From Streptomyces iconiensis (lineage in GTDB: Bacteria; Actinomycetota; Actinomycetes; Streptomycetales; Streptomycetaceae), in contig NZ_JANCPR020000059.1 in the NCBI RefSeq assembly GCF_028657195.3, forward strand, positions 1-59,852: a stretch of DNA of 59,852 bases, in the 5' to 3' direction. The notes under the pieces are model-generated. The model was not told where the DNA came from. It worked only from the letters and a program-made list of their open reading frames with translations, and did no database searches. Made by a program: the position numbers and the translations under genes. Positions 16,836-25,073 of this stretch are shown piece by piece. Within the stretch, counting starts at the first letter, position 1, and each line of letters begins with the position of its first letter.

Positions 16836-18443
16836 TCAGAGCCGGGGCAGGGACCGTACGGCTTGGGCCGTGGCGGTCGGTGCAGCGGCGGCGTAGCCGA
16901 GTACCAGGCCGGGGGCGCCGGGAGCGTGCCGGTGCCAGGTGAGGGGGTGCGTCTTGACGCCGTTCCGCAGCGCGGTGGCGGCGAGTTCCGTGTCGGTGAC
17001 CGTTGCGGGAAGGGTGACCGTGAGATGGAGCCCGGCGGCTGCACCGTGCACCACGGCGTGCGGTGACCACTCGGCGAGTGCCCGCACCATCGCGTCACGC
17101 CGTGCCCTGTTCCGGCGCCGTACCCCGCGCAGGTGGCGTGCGAGCGCACCCGACCGCATCAGGTGCGCGAGGGTGAGCTGGGGCAGCGTCCCGGTCCCCA
17201 GATCGGCGAACCGTTTTGCCGCGACGAGCGCCTCGCGGTACCGCGCGGGCGCCAGCAGCCAGCCGATGCGTAGCCCGGGCGCGAGCAGCTTCGAGGCGCT
17301 GCCGAGGTGGACCACCTGCTCGGGCAGCGAGGCGTGCAGCGCGGGCACGGGCGGACGGTCGTAGCGCTGCTCGGCGTCGTAGTCGTCCTCCACCACGAGC
17401 CCGCCGTCGCGCGCCCACCGCATCAGTGCGCGGCGCCGGGCGCCGCCGAGTACGACCCCCATGGGGAACTGGTGCGCGGGGGTGAGCAGCGCGGCCCCCG
17501 CACCGCAGGACCGCAGCGCGTCGACCCGCAGGCCCTCGCCGTCCACTGGTACGGGCAGCGTCGTCATGCCCCAGTGCCGCAGGTGCTGCACGGCGCCGAG
17601 TGAACCGGGGTCCTCGACGGCGATCTCCCGTACGTCCGCACCGCCGAGCATCTGGGCGAGCAGGCCCAGCGCCTGCGCGGTGCCGTTGACGATCAGCACG
17701 TCGTCGGGGTGCGCCCGGATGCCACGGGTGCGGGCCAGCCAGGTGGCGACGGCCTCGCGGAGTGCGGGGGCGCCGCGCGGGTCGCCGTAGCCGAGCACGG
17801 AGGGCGGCGCCTCGGTGAGCACGGCGCGCTCGGCCCGCAGCCAGCCGGCGCGCGGGAACGACGCGAGGTCGGGCGTACCCGGGGTGAGGTCATGCGCGGC
17901 CGGAACCGCACGCAGCCTGTCGAACACGTCAGGGCCCGGCGAGTCCGGCGAGTCCGGCGGGCCCGATGAGCCCGTTGTGCCGGTGGTCGTGCCCGTGCCC
18001 GTGCCCGCTGCGTCGGCCGTGCCCGACGTACTGACCGCGCCCGCCGGCTCCGGCTCCGTACGGCGGTGCTGTCCGTGCTGACCGTTCTGTTGGTGCTGTC
18101 CGTGCTGTCGTTGCTGGCCGTGCGTTTGGTGCTGGCCAGTTGGGGGAGCCGCGACGACCACCGTGCCGCGCCGTCCGCGTCCCGCGAGGTGGCCGTCCTC
18201 GGCGAGGCGCTGGTAGGTCTCGGTGACCACGCCACGGGAGACGCCCAGTTCGGCGGCGAGTGCCCGGGTGGCCGGCAGGGTGCTGCCCACTGTCAGCGTG
18301 CCGTCGGCGAGCGCGGAGCGCAGGCGTGCCGTGAGCCAGTCGGTGACGGCGCGCGCGGGGGCCTCGGCGGGGTCGAGGTGCAGGAAGTCCGAACCCGCCT
18401 GGTTTCTGGACCTGTTGGGGGCGTCGTCATGAGGCCTGTGCAT
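16836..18443 (-). CDS. MocR-type regulator (GntR HTH plus class I aminotransferase domain)
   Basis: A 535-residue MocR/PdxR-like regulator. The GntR winged helix covers about residues 30-100 (LTVGSTLPATRALAAELGVSRGVVTETY). A linker then contains GQHQTHGQQRQHGQHQQNG-type His/Gln repeats and Gly/Thr repeats. A fold-type I PLP domain follows, with the PLP lysine in HLGSASKLLAPGLRIGWL and the AEDPGS and VVEDDYDAE motifs. Such regulators sense PLP-linked metabolites and usually control a neighbour, but no divergent metabolic gene is present here. The linker is far longer than usual, through repeat expansion. Confidence 0.92.
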   Translation of the reverse strand: MHRPHDDAPNRSRNQAGSDFLHLDPAEAPARAVTDWLTARLRSALADGTLTVGSTLPATRALAAELGVSRGVVTETYQRLAEDGHLAGRGRRGTVVVAAPPTGQHQTHGQQRQHGQHQQNGQHGQHRRTEPEPAGAVSTSGTADAAGTGTGTTTGTTGSSGPPDSPDSPGPDVFDRLRAVPAAHDLTPGTPDLASFPRAGWLRAERAVLTEAPPSVLGYGDPRGAPALREAVATWLARTRGIRAHPDDVLIVNGTAQALGLLAQMLGGADVREIAVEDPGSLGAVQHLRHWGMTTLPVPVDGEGLRVDALRSCGAGAALLTPAHQFPMGVVLGGARRRALMRWARDGGLVVEDDYDAEQRYDRPPVPALHASLPEQVVHLGSASKLLAPGLRIGWLLAPARYREALVAAKRFADLGTGTLPQLTLAHLMRSGALARHLRGVRRRNRARRDAMVRALAEWSPHAVVHGAAAGLHLTVTLPATVTDTELAATALRNGVKTHPLTWHRHAPGAPGLVLGYAAAAPTATAQAVRSLPRL

Positions 18444-18511
18444 GGGTCCATTGTCCCGGCGAGTGCGGCCTGTGAACGGAAGCCCCGCGAGTTCGGGGAG
18501 TTGCGGGAGTC

Positions 18512-18571
18512 CCCGCCGCGGCAGTCGTGTGCCCGCCGCGGCAGTCGTGCGTCCGCCGCAGCAGCCGTGCG
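18512..18571. repeat. Three tandem copies of a 20-bp unit
   Basis: Copies of CCCGCCGCGGCAGTCGTGTG start at 18512, 18532 and 18552; the third has four changes. They sit between the MocR and ricin-domain genes. Confidence 0.85.
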
Positions 18572-18630
18572 CCCGGCGCGGTGGGGCGCCGGGCGTACGG
18601 CATGCGGACCGTGGCGTGGGACGTGGGCGT

Positions 18631-19461
18631 TCAGGGTGAACGGGTCAGGTCCCAGCGCTGGTTGTCGTCGTTCTTGTTGTTCCAGATGATCACAGGCGCG
18701 TTGTCGGCCTTGCTCGCGCCCTGGACATCCACGACGAGGTTCTTCGTGGTGCCGGCCTTGGCGGTGAGGTTCGTACGGTTCATACGGGGCAGCGCGATCA
18801 TGAACGACTGGTTGGCGCCCGCGACGCACTCGTACTGCGTGAGCACGGCGCCCTTGCGCACGCCCCGGTGAGCCGTGAGGCACTTGCCGCTGTGCACGTT
18901 CCGCAGGACGGTCCCGGTGACGGTGGGACTCGTGCCGCCGCCGGGCTCCAGCCGCCACTGCTGGTTCTTGGCTCCGACACAGCGGTACTGGTTGACGATC
19001 GCGGTGTTCGCCGTGCTGGCGCCCCTGACCGTCAGGCACTTGCCGCTGTGCCTGTTGATGACGTAGCGGACCGGGTTCGCCTTGACCGAGCCGGCCGTCG
19101 TGCCCGTGCCCGTGCCCGCTCCCGCGCCGGCGGCGCGGGAGGTGAGCTTGTCGCGTGACGAGGCGTCCTCGGACGCGTCCCCGGGTGCGTCCAGGGACGC
19201 GTGCCGGGACGCCTCGGCCGAGCCGGCGCGCGGGGCGCCCTTCCCCGTGCCGTGTCCAGGGGTGGCCTGGCCCTCGCCGGTGAGGGCCAGCGTCGTCGCG
19301 ACGCCGGTCACCGCGAGCGCCGCCGCCGCACCGACGACCAGTCCGCGCTTGGCCGTACGGGCGCGTATGCGGGTACGCGCGGAGGCACCTGTTCGCGCGG
19401 AGGCGGCACCTGTACGCGCGGACGTGCGTGTACGTGCGGAGTTACGTGTCGGAGTACGCAT
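18631..19461 (-). CDS. Membrane-anchored or secreted ricin-type lectin-only protein A
   Basis: A 276-residue protein from the ATG at 19461. An Arg/Thr-rich cytosolic leader (repeats like ARTRTSARTG) precedes one hydrophobic segment (GLVVGAAAALAVTGVATTLAL), then a Gly/Ala/Ser-rich linker, then one complete ricin B-type beta-trefoil from about residue 138. All three Q-x-W-type positions are seen: NQQW, a degenerate NQSF and NQRW. There is no catalytic domain, so it probably binds carbohydrate at or outside the membrane. It is five bases from, and clearly paralogous to, the gene at 19467. Confidence 0.85.
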   Translation of the reverse strand: MRTPTRNSARTRTSARTGAASARTGASARTRIRARTAKRGLVVGAAAALAVTGVATTLALTGEGQATPGHGTGKGAPRAGSAEASRHASLDAPGDASEDASSRDKLTSRAAGAGAGTGTGTTAGSVKANPVRYVINRHSGKCLTVRGASTANTAIVNQYRCVGAKNQQWRLEPGGGTSPTVTGTVLRNVHSGKCLTAHRGVRKGAVLTQYECVAGANQSFMIALPRMNRTNLTAKAGTTKNLVVDVQGASKADNAPVIIWNNKNDDNQRWDLTRSP

Positions 19462-19466
19462 GCCGC

Positions 19467-20204
19467 TCAGCCCTTCGCCGTCCATGCCTGGTTGCCACGG
19501 TCGTTGCAGTTCCACAGGATCACCGGCGCGTTGTCGGCCTTGCTGGCTCCCTGGGCGTCGAGGCAGAGCTTGCCCGCGGCGGGGTAGGCGCTGATCTCGG
19601 CGCTCCTGCCGCTCGCGTTGGGCACCAGGGACCACCACAACTGGTGGTCCAGGTCGTTGACGTACGAGCGCTGTACGAGCCCGGCGCCCTTGGCCGCGCG
19701 GCCGTTGTAGCTGAGGGCCTTGTGGCTGTTGTAGTTCTCGTAGCGCCGTGTGATGCCCGCGTGCCGGTGGACGACCCACATCTGGTTCTTGGCGCTCACG
19801 CACCGGTACTGGTTGACCGGGGCGTTCTCCGCCTTGCTGGCGCCCTTCACCGTCAGGCACTTGCCGCTGTGCTTGTTGACGATGTAGTAGATGTTGTCCT
19901 TGCCCGCGACGCGCTTGAGCGCCGTGTCCGAGCCGCCCTGAGCGGCGCGTGAGGACAGCCCGGACCGGTCGTCGGACGTGCCGCCCTTCGCCTGCGTGTC
20001 CCGAGCTGCCTCCGTGCCCTTCGGGCCCTGGGCACCTTTCGTGTCCTGGGCACTCTTCGTGTCCTGCGTGCCCTGGGCGCTGTTCGCGCGCTCCCCGTGG
20101 GCTTCCCCGCTCTGCGCGACCCCCGCCACGACTCCGCCCGTGAGCGCCAGCAGCGCCGCCGCGCCCCCAAGTACCGCTCGGGTGTGCTTCGTTCGTGCCA
20201 CCAC
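19467..20204 (-). CDS. Secreted ricin-type lectin-only protein B
   Basis: A 245-residue protein that begins MVARTKHTRAVLGGAAALLA, a signal or anchor sequence of about 30 residues. A linker of repeated TQDTKSAQDTKGAQGPKG-like units leads to a ricin B trefoil from about residue 100. Its Q-x-W positions are NQMW, HQLW and NQAW. It shares HSGKCLTV, GASKADNAPV and VNQYRCV blocks with protein A, so the pair arose by duplication and forms one operon with this gene first. The ligand is unknown; no hydrolase is attached. Confidence 0.87.
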   Translation of the reverse strand: MVARTKHTRAVLGGAAALLALTGGVVAGVAQSGEAHGERANSAQGTQDTKSAQDTKGAQGPKGTEAARDTQAKGGTSDDRSGLSSRAAQGGSDTALKRVAGKDNIYYIVNKHSGKCLTVKGASKAENAPVNQYRCVSAKNQMWVVHRHAGITRRYENYNSHKALSYNGRAAKGAGLVQRSYVNDLDHQLWWSLVPNASGRSAEISAYPAAGKLCLDAQGASKADNAPVILWNCNDRGNQAWTAKG

Positions 20205-20344
20205 GGTTTCCCCCTTCAGCTCCGTGAACCGGTGGTTCGCGACTCAGCCTGGGGGAGAGGGCGCGGCTGCTCCACCGTTCCCGTCCCTCCTGGTCCCACA
20301 AGGGACGGGATGCCCCCTGACCTGCGCAGCAGCACACGCCATTG

Positions 20345-20475
20345 CGTACGCGGCGGGACGCCGGGACGCCGGGACGGCGGGACTGGAGGGGCGAGACGGG
20401 GGGACGGTGGAGACGCGGGGATACGGGGATACGGGGATACGGGAAGACGGGGGGGGAGACGAGGAGGGGCGCCGG
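20345..20475. repeat. Simple-repeat spacer upstream of the lectin genes
   Basis: Runs of GGGACGCC (two to three copies), GGGGATAC (three copies) and related G-rich units fill most of the spacer between the lectin operon and the MFS gene. I see no coding pattern here. Confidence 0.7.
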
Positions 20476-20479
20476 GACT

Positions 20480-21784
20480 CTACGAGGCCGAGTCGGCGGC
20501 ATCCGTCGCGGTCGCCTTCGCAGTCGCGGTTGCGGTCGCCGGCCCCGACGCCGGGGCCTTGGCCGAGCCGGTGACCACGCGGGAGCGCTCGTGGGTGCGG
20601 TGGACGCGGGAGGCGAGCGCTGTCGCGCCCACGCCCAGGGCCGCCATGGCGGCACCGACCCAGGCGACGGCCTGGTAGCCCCAGCCGGCGCTGATGACGA
20701 CACCGCCGAACCACGGGCCCACGGTGTTGCCGATGTTGAACGAGGCGGTCGTGGTGGCGCCCGCCAGGGTGGGTGCCGCGTTGGCGACGTTGAACATACG
20801 GGCGTTGAGCGCCGGCGCCGTGGTGAAGGCGGTGACCCCGAGCATCAGCGAGAGCGCGACCGCCGCGACCGTGGACTCGGCGAGCAGCGCGAGGAGCGCC
20901 AGGACGGCGGTGGACGCGGCGATGCCGCCGTACATCGTGCCGAACAGGTGCGCGTCGGCGATCCGCCCGCCGATCACCGTCCCGATCAGCCCGCCGAGCC
21001 CGAAGAGGCCCAGCACCGTCGGTACGTAACTCTCCGGGAGGCCCGCGACATCGGTCAGCAGCGGGGCGAGATACGAGAAGAGCGCGAAGACGGCGCCCGC
21101 GTTCAGCGCGATCGTGAGCAGCGCGAGCCACACCTGCTTGTCGCCGTAAATCCGCAGCTCGCGGCGGAGGTTGGGCGCGTCGGCTCCCGTGGGCACCGCG
21201 GTGTGCGGCACCAGCGCCACCACGCCCACCAGACCGATCGCGGCCAGTGCGGCCACTGCCCAGAACGCCGAGCGCCAGCCGGCCTGCTGGCCCAGGAAAG
21301 CACCGGCGGGCACCCCCGCGATGTTGGCGACGCTCAGCCCGCCCACCATGATCGCCATGGCGCGTGCCCGCGCGTTCTCCGGCACCAGCGAGACGGCGAC
21401 GGCCGCGCCAACCGCCCAGAACCCGGCGCACGCCAGCGCGCTGAGCACACGCGAGACGAACAGCACCTCGTACGTCGGCGACAGCGCCCCCGCGACCTGC
21501 CCCAGCATGAAGACGGCGAGCAGAGCCACCAGCGTCGTACGCCGGGGCAGCTTCAGCGTCGCGGCGGCGAGCACAGGAGCGCCCACCACCATCCCCACGG
21601 CGAACGCCGAAACCAGCAGCCCCGCCTTGGGGATCGAGACCCCCAGATCCCGCGCGAGCGGTTGGAGAATCCCCGAAAGCATGAACTCCGAGGTCCCCAG
21701 CGCGAAGACGGACAGTCCCAATATGTAGACAGAAAGCGGTATACGGACAGCGCGCGGCTTGTCGGTCACAGGATCGGCAGGCAT
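20480..21784 (-). CDS. MFS exporter (Cmx/DHA1-like)
   Basis: A 434-residue, 12-segment transporter. MPADPVTDKPRAVRIPLSVY leads into YILGLSVFALGTSEFMLSG, the typical opening of arabinose/chloramphenicol-type DHA1 exporters; GAAVAVSLVPENARARAMAIMVGG and TFNIGNT-like SFNIGNTVGPWFGG motifs follow. The substrate is unknown. I use the ATG at 21784; an in-frame GTG at 21793 is an alternative. The tail after about residue 405 is Ala/Thr-rich repeat sequence (GPATATATAKATAT). No linked regulator is evident. Confidence 0.9.
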   Translation of the reverse strand: MPADPVTDKPRAVRIPLSVYILGLSVFALGTSEFMLSGILQPLARDLGVSIPKAGLLVSAFAVGMVVGAPVLAAATLKLPRRTTLVALLAVFMLGQVAGALSPTYEVLFVSRVLSALACAGFWAVGAAVAVSLVPENARARAMAIMVGGLSVANIAGVPAGAFLGQQAGWRSAFWAVAALAAIGLVGVVALVPHTAVPTGADAPNLRRELRIYGDKQVWLALLTIALNAGAVFALFSYLAPLLTDVAGLPESYVPTVLGLFGLGGLIGTVIGGRIADAHLFGTMYGGIAASTAVLALLALLAESTVAAVALSLMLGVTAFTTAPALNARMFNVANAAPTLAGATTTASFNIGNTVGPWFGGVVISAGWGYQAVAWVGAAMAALGVGATALASRVHRTHERSRVVTGSAKAPASGPATATATAKATATDAADSAS

Positions 21785-21851
21785 ATCACGCACCAACCGC
21801 CCCACCACGTGCTCGCATTCCTCCGTACGGGACGGGCTGGTGTGCGGCCGG

Positions 21852-22730
21852 TCACGTCGCGGGTCCGGCGGTGGTGAGGAGTTCGAGCTCAGTGCGGAGA
21901 TTGCGCCGGGCGATGTGTTCCCAGTGGTCACGGGCGTAGCGGGTGCGGTAGAGGTGTGGGTGGGAGAGCAGCTGGCCCAGTACGGTGGCGCGGCCCTCGC
22001 GGAAGGCTTCATCGGGGACGAAGGCGTACTCGCGGCGGATCTCGGCGGCGTAGTGCGCGTACTCCTCGGGGGTGCCGGCGAGGACGGAGAGGTCGGCGTC
22101 GCACAGGATCGCGCCGTTGAGGTCGCCGGGTTCGGGGTCGTGGGTGACGGTGAGACGCACCAGCCGCGCGACCTCCGCCGTACGGGCCTCGCCCACCCCG
22201 GCCTCGGGCAGGGCGCGTTCGGCGAGGTGGGCGCTGCGCTCCTCGTTCTCGCTGCGGTCGGGGCGGTAGACGGCGTCGTGGAACCACGCGGCGAGCAGTA
22301 CCGCGTCCAGGTCGAGCGTGAGTCCTTGCTCTTGCCCTTGCCCTTCCCGCTCCCTTTCCTGTTCCCCTTTCCGTCCCCGTCCCTGCCCGTGCCTGTGTCC
22401 CTGCCCGTGCCCGTGTCCCTGCCCATGTCCCCGCCCGTGTCCGTGGCCGGGTGCCTGTTCCGTTTCCGGTCTGTTCAGGCCGTCCTCCAGACCCTCCAGA
22501 CCGTTCGGGTCTTCTGTGTGGGAGACCAGCTCGTCCACGCGGTTGAGGAGGGTGAGCAGGTGCCCTGTGGAGTGGTAGTGGCGGTGCGGTTCGGCCCAGC
22601 GGTCGAGGAGGTCCTCGCCGTAGGGCGCCGGGTCAGGGTCGGGGGCGCCGTCGCGCGCTCTGACGAGCAGCGTGTTCCAGCGGGAGAGCAGTGCCTCGTG
22701 TGTTCCGTCGTGCGGCGTGGTCATGGCCAT
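21852..22730 (-). CDS. HD-domain metal-dependent phosphohydrolase with Gly/His repeat insertion
   Basis: A 292-residue protein similar to predicted HD phosphohydrolases. Ligand motifs are RHYHSTGH (first His), AAWFHDAVY (the HD pair) and ILCDADLSVL (last Asp). Between the first helix and the HD pair, about residues 88-135, lies a low-complexity insertion of GHGHGRGHGQ-like and charged EREREGQGQ units, encoded by repeats of GTCCCTGCCCGT on the + strand. This is unusual inside a compact catalytic domain and could be a loop. The start is ATG at 22730 (second ATG at 22724), with no ribosome site. Confidence 0.85.
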   Translation of the reverse strand: MAMTTPHDGTHEALLSRWNTLLVRARDGAPDPDPAPYGEDLLDRWAEPHRHYHSTGHLLTLLNRVDELVSHTEDPNGLEGLEDGLNRPETEQAPGHGHGRGHGQGHGHGQGHRHGQGRGRKGEQEREREGQGQEQGLTLDLDAVLLAAWFHDAVYRPDRSENEERSAHLAERALPEAGVGEARTAEVARLVRLTVTHDPEPGDLNGAILCDADLSVLAGTPEEYAHYAAEIRREYAFVPDEAFREGRATVLGQLLSHPHLYRTRYARDHWEHIARRNLRTELELLTTAGPAT

Positions 22731-22732
22731 GT

Positions 22733-22746
22733 GAACAATTGTGTTC
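22733..22746. promoter_or_regulatory. Inverted repeat in the HD/cutC divergent promoter
   Basis: GAACA, ATTG, TGTTC: perfect 5-bp arms in a 67-base divergent spacer, two bases before the ATG of the HD gene. It is a candidate operator for an unidentified regulator. Confidence 0.4.
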
Positions 22747-22795
22747 CGGAGTGATCGGCATCTTCCAGGGTTCACCGGCGTATGGCAGTCTGTGG

Positions 22796-22811
22796 ATATG
22801 TCTAGACCAAT
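22796..22811 (+). promoter_or_regulatory. DasR-like (dre) motif over the cutC start codon
   Basis: ATATGTCTAGACCAAT matches 12 of the 14 defined positions of the dre consensus A-N-TGGTCTAGACCA-N-T, the operator of the GlcNAc-responsive GntR regulator DasR. It overlaps the ATG, and part of the match could simply be forced by the codons for Met-Ser-Arg-Pro. Confidence 0.35.
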
Positions 22812-23502
22812 TCTTGAGGTGATCGCGCTCAGCGCGGAAGACGCGGCTGCCGCACAGGCCGGAGGAGCGGACCGCCTTGAAGTGGTCACCGACATCGCGG
22901 CCGACGGGCTCACCCCGCCGGTCGAGACCTTCGCCGCCATCCGGGCCGCTGCCGGCATTCCCATGCGGGTGATGCTGCGGCTGTCCGACGGGTTCCTCTC
23001 CGGCGGCGAAGCGGGTGTCGACCTGCTCATCGACAGGGCCGGCGCGCTGCGTGCCGAGGGCGCCGATCAGTTCGTGTTCGGCTTCCTGGACGAGGCGGGC
23101 CAGGCCGACCTGGCCGCCGTGGGGGCGCTCGCCGAGGTCGTCGCCGGATGCGGCTGGACCTTCCACCGTGCGCTGGACCGCGCCGCCGACCGCGACGCGC
23201 TCCGCAAGCAGCTCGCGGAGATGCCGGGGCTCGACACGTACCTCACCGCCGGTTCGCCCGACGGTGTCGTCGAGGGCCACGACGTACTGCTCGCCGAGGC
23301 GGCCCGTACGACAGCGGGCGAACCTGGGTACCAGGCTCAGCTGCTCGTGGGAGGCGGGCTCACCCTGGACCACGTACCGGGGCTGCGCCGTGCGGGGATC
23401 GACGCGTTCCACATCGGCGGTGCGGCGCGTCCGCACGGGTGGTCGGCGCCGGTCGACTCGGGTGCCGTGCGGAGGTGGCGGGAGGCGTTGGACGGGGCGT
23501 GA
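22798..23502 (+). CDS. cutC: CutC-family TIM-barrel protein
   Basis: A 234-residue protein of the CutC family (LEVIALSAEDAAAAQAGGADRLEV, then PVETFAAIRAAAGIPMRVMLR, FGFLDEAGQAD, TFHRALDRAADRD, LLVGGGLTLDHV). The family was named for copper homeostasis in E. coli, but its biochemical role is unsettled. The start ATG at 22798 is fixed by the family N-terminus. It is divergent from the HD gene and has no copper-related neighbours. Confidence 0.92.
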   Translation: MSRPILEVIALSAEDAAAAQAGGADRLEVVTDIAADGLTPPVETFAAIRAAAGIPMRVMLRLSDGFLSGGEAGVDLLIDRAGALRAEGADQFVFGFLDEAGQADLAAVGALAEVVAGCGWTFHRALDRAADRDALRKQLAEMPGLDTYLTAGSPDGVVEGHDVLLAEAARTTAGEPGYQAQLLVGGGLTLDHVPGLRRAGIDAFHIGGAARPHGWSAPVDSGAVRRWREALDGA

Positions 23503-23851
23503 CCCTCGCCATGGCCTGCGCGGTACGCCTTGTGGCGGGCCCGGCCGCCTTGCGGCTGGCCCGGCGTGCCCGCGTGCCCGCCTGCCCGGTGTGCCCGCCT
23601 GCCCGGCGTGCCTCGCGGCCGGGGCCGGGGTGCCCCTATCCGTGCCTTGCGGGCTGCGGGTATGTCGTGGCTTGGCGCGCAGTTCCCCGCGCCCCTGAAC
23701 GGGGCGCTGCCTCGCCCGCCTCGTACGAGGCGTTGCCTCGCCCCAGCCCCCTTGCGGGCTGTTGCCTTCTCCGTGCTGGGGTGGGGTGTTCCCCCGGGAG
23801 GGGGGTGCGGTTGACGATGGGGGGCCGATGACCGTACCCCGGAGGTCGCTC
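23503..23851. repeat. Intergenic region with dispersed Streptomyces-type repeats
   Basis: This spacer of about 350 bases has no gene. It contains CGTGCCCGCCTGCCCG-like repeats (23570-23630) and, at about 23679-23711, a GCGCAGTTCCCCGCGCCCCT block with a matching GGGGCG arm. I recognise the latter as a short palindromic sequence scattered between genes in many streptomycetes. The ribosome site for the next gene (GGAGG) is at 23841-23845. Confidence 0.6.
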
Positions 23852-24418
23852 ATGGAGGCCGTGTCCTTCACCCGTATGTCCGACGGAACAGCCGAGGAGT
23901 TCGCCCACCTCGCCGCCATCGAGGAGGGAGAGGTGGCGCGTTTCCCCGACCGGGTGCTCGGCTGGCTCCGCGAGATGGACGAGCCCGGTGGCTATCAGGT
24001 CACCCGGCTCGAACACAGCCTTCAGTCGGCCACCCGCGCGCACCGTGCGGGCGAGGACGAGGAGACCGTCGTGTGCGCGCTGCTGCACGACATCGGCGAC
24101 GTGCTCGCGCCCGCCAACCACTCCCAGGCAGCCGCCGCGCTGCTGCGCCCCTACGTGTCCGAGCGCAACCACTGGATCGTCAAGCACCACGGTCTCTTCC
24201 AGGGTTACTACTACTTCCACCACACGGGCGGGGACCGCGATGCCCGCGAGCGCTACCGCGATCACGCGTACTACCAGGCAACGGTCGACTTCTGCGCCCA
24301 CTACGACCAGAACTGCTTCGACCCCGCGTACGACTGGGAACCCCTGGAGTTCTTCGAACCGATGGTCCGCCGGGTCCTCCGGCGTCCGCGGGACAGCGGC
24401 ACGGGTGAGCACGCGTAG
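23852..24418 (+). CDS. HD-domain protein resembling PhnZ/MIOX-type diiron oxygenases
   Basis: A 188-residue protein. Residues about 45-90 contain QVTRLEHSLQSATRAHRAGE and then VVCALLHDIGDV, the same order and spacing as the LEHSLQ...ALLHDLGH segment of PhnZ. PhnZ and myo-inositol oxygenase are HD-fold mixed-valent diiron oxygenases. Further His ligands are available in ERNHWIVKHHGLFQGYYYFHH. The D after HDIG replaces the H of PhnZ. Start ATG 23852 is preferred over 23828 because GGAGG lies six bases upstream. No phosphonate genes are nearby, so the substrate is unknown; a plain HD phosphohydrolase remains possible. Confidence 0.75.
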   Translation: MEAVSFTRMSDGTAEEFAHLAAIEEGEVARFPDRVLGWLREMDEPGGYQVTRLEHSLQSATRAHRAGEDEETVVCALLHDIGDVLAPANHSQAAAALLRPYVSERNHWIVKHHGLFQGYYYFHHTGGDRDARERYRDHAYYQATVDFCAHYDQNCFDPAYDWEPLEFFEPMVRRVLRRPRDSGTGEHA

Positions 24419-24429
24419 CGCCGGGCCAC

Positions 24430-24449
24430 GGGTGCGCGCCGGCGCACCC
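24430..24449. terminator. Hairpin between convergent genes
   Basis: GGGTGCGC, GCCG, GCGCACCC: a perfect 8-bp GC stem 12 bases after the HD gene stop, usable in both directions. Confidence 0.75.
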
Positions 24450-24509
24450 TGTACCGACGAGCGGTGGGCCCCTCCCAGGGGCGCAGTTCGGGGTCGGCGT
24501 CCGACGGCT

Positions 24510-25073
24510 TCAGTACTGCTGCTGCTCCTTGCCGGGGGGCAGCAGGCAGGGGGTGATCACGGTGAGGACGATTTCGTTCCGCTTGCGAAAGCCGTCGATC
24601 GCCAGAGTGAATCCCTTCTTCGGGTCCCTCGCGTTGAGCGTGACGGTCGCATTGGAGCCCTTGGTGACTTGGTAGCCGTCCGTTTTGTATCCGCGTTCCT
24701 TCAGCGCCGCTTGGATCCGTTTGATGGCCTGCTCGTGCTGATCCCCGTCGAGGGGGGCTCGTGCGTCGTACTGAAGAACGAAACGGCCGTCCTCCGGTAC
24801 CTCATCGTTTTTGCCCACACACTTGGTGTAGTTCGGCTTTACGGTCTTCCCGTCGATCTCGATCTGAGCGCTCCTCGCCATGGACTGCGTGAAGTGGCGT
24901 GCCCAGTCCTCTGCGCCCTTTTCGCTCATCCTCGGCAGAGGCTTGTTGATCTCCGACTTTTCCGACATGCATCCTCCGGTCCCAAGTGCTGTCACGCAGG
25001 CGGTAATCAACATGAGGCGGCCCGCCGCTGATGGCTTGATGATGTGCACCCGTGATACAGCCTTTCTGGTCAA
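24510..25073 (-). CDS. Small lipoprotein, last gene of the WXG-hydrolase module
   Basis: A 187-residue protein. A basic leader and a hydrophobic segment (LMLITACVTALGTGGC) end at a plausible lipobox cysteine near residue 35, so it is probably an exported lipoprotein. The mature part has alternating strands (RFVLQYDARAP, AIKRIQAALKERGYKTDGY, TVTLNARDPKKGFTLAIDG) and two further cysteines. I do not recognise a family. The TTG start at 25073 overlaps the hydrolase stop (TTGA), which indicates translational coupling; a GTG at 25049 is an alternative. By position it is a candidate immunity or accessory protein for the hydrolase. Base composition is less GC-rich than in neighbours. Confidence 0.72.
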   Translation of the reverse strand: MTRKAVSRVHIIKPSAAGRLMLITACVTALGTGGCMSEKSEINKPLPRMSEKGAEDWARHFTQSMARSAQIEIDGKTVKPNYTKCVGKNDEVPEDGRFVLQYDARAPLDGDQHEQAIKRIQAALKERGYKTDGYQVTKGSNATVTLNARDPKKGFTLAIDGFRKRNEIVLTVITPCLLPPGKEQQQY

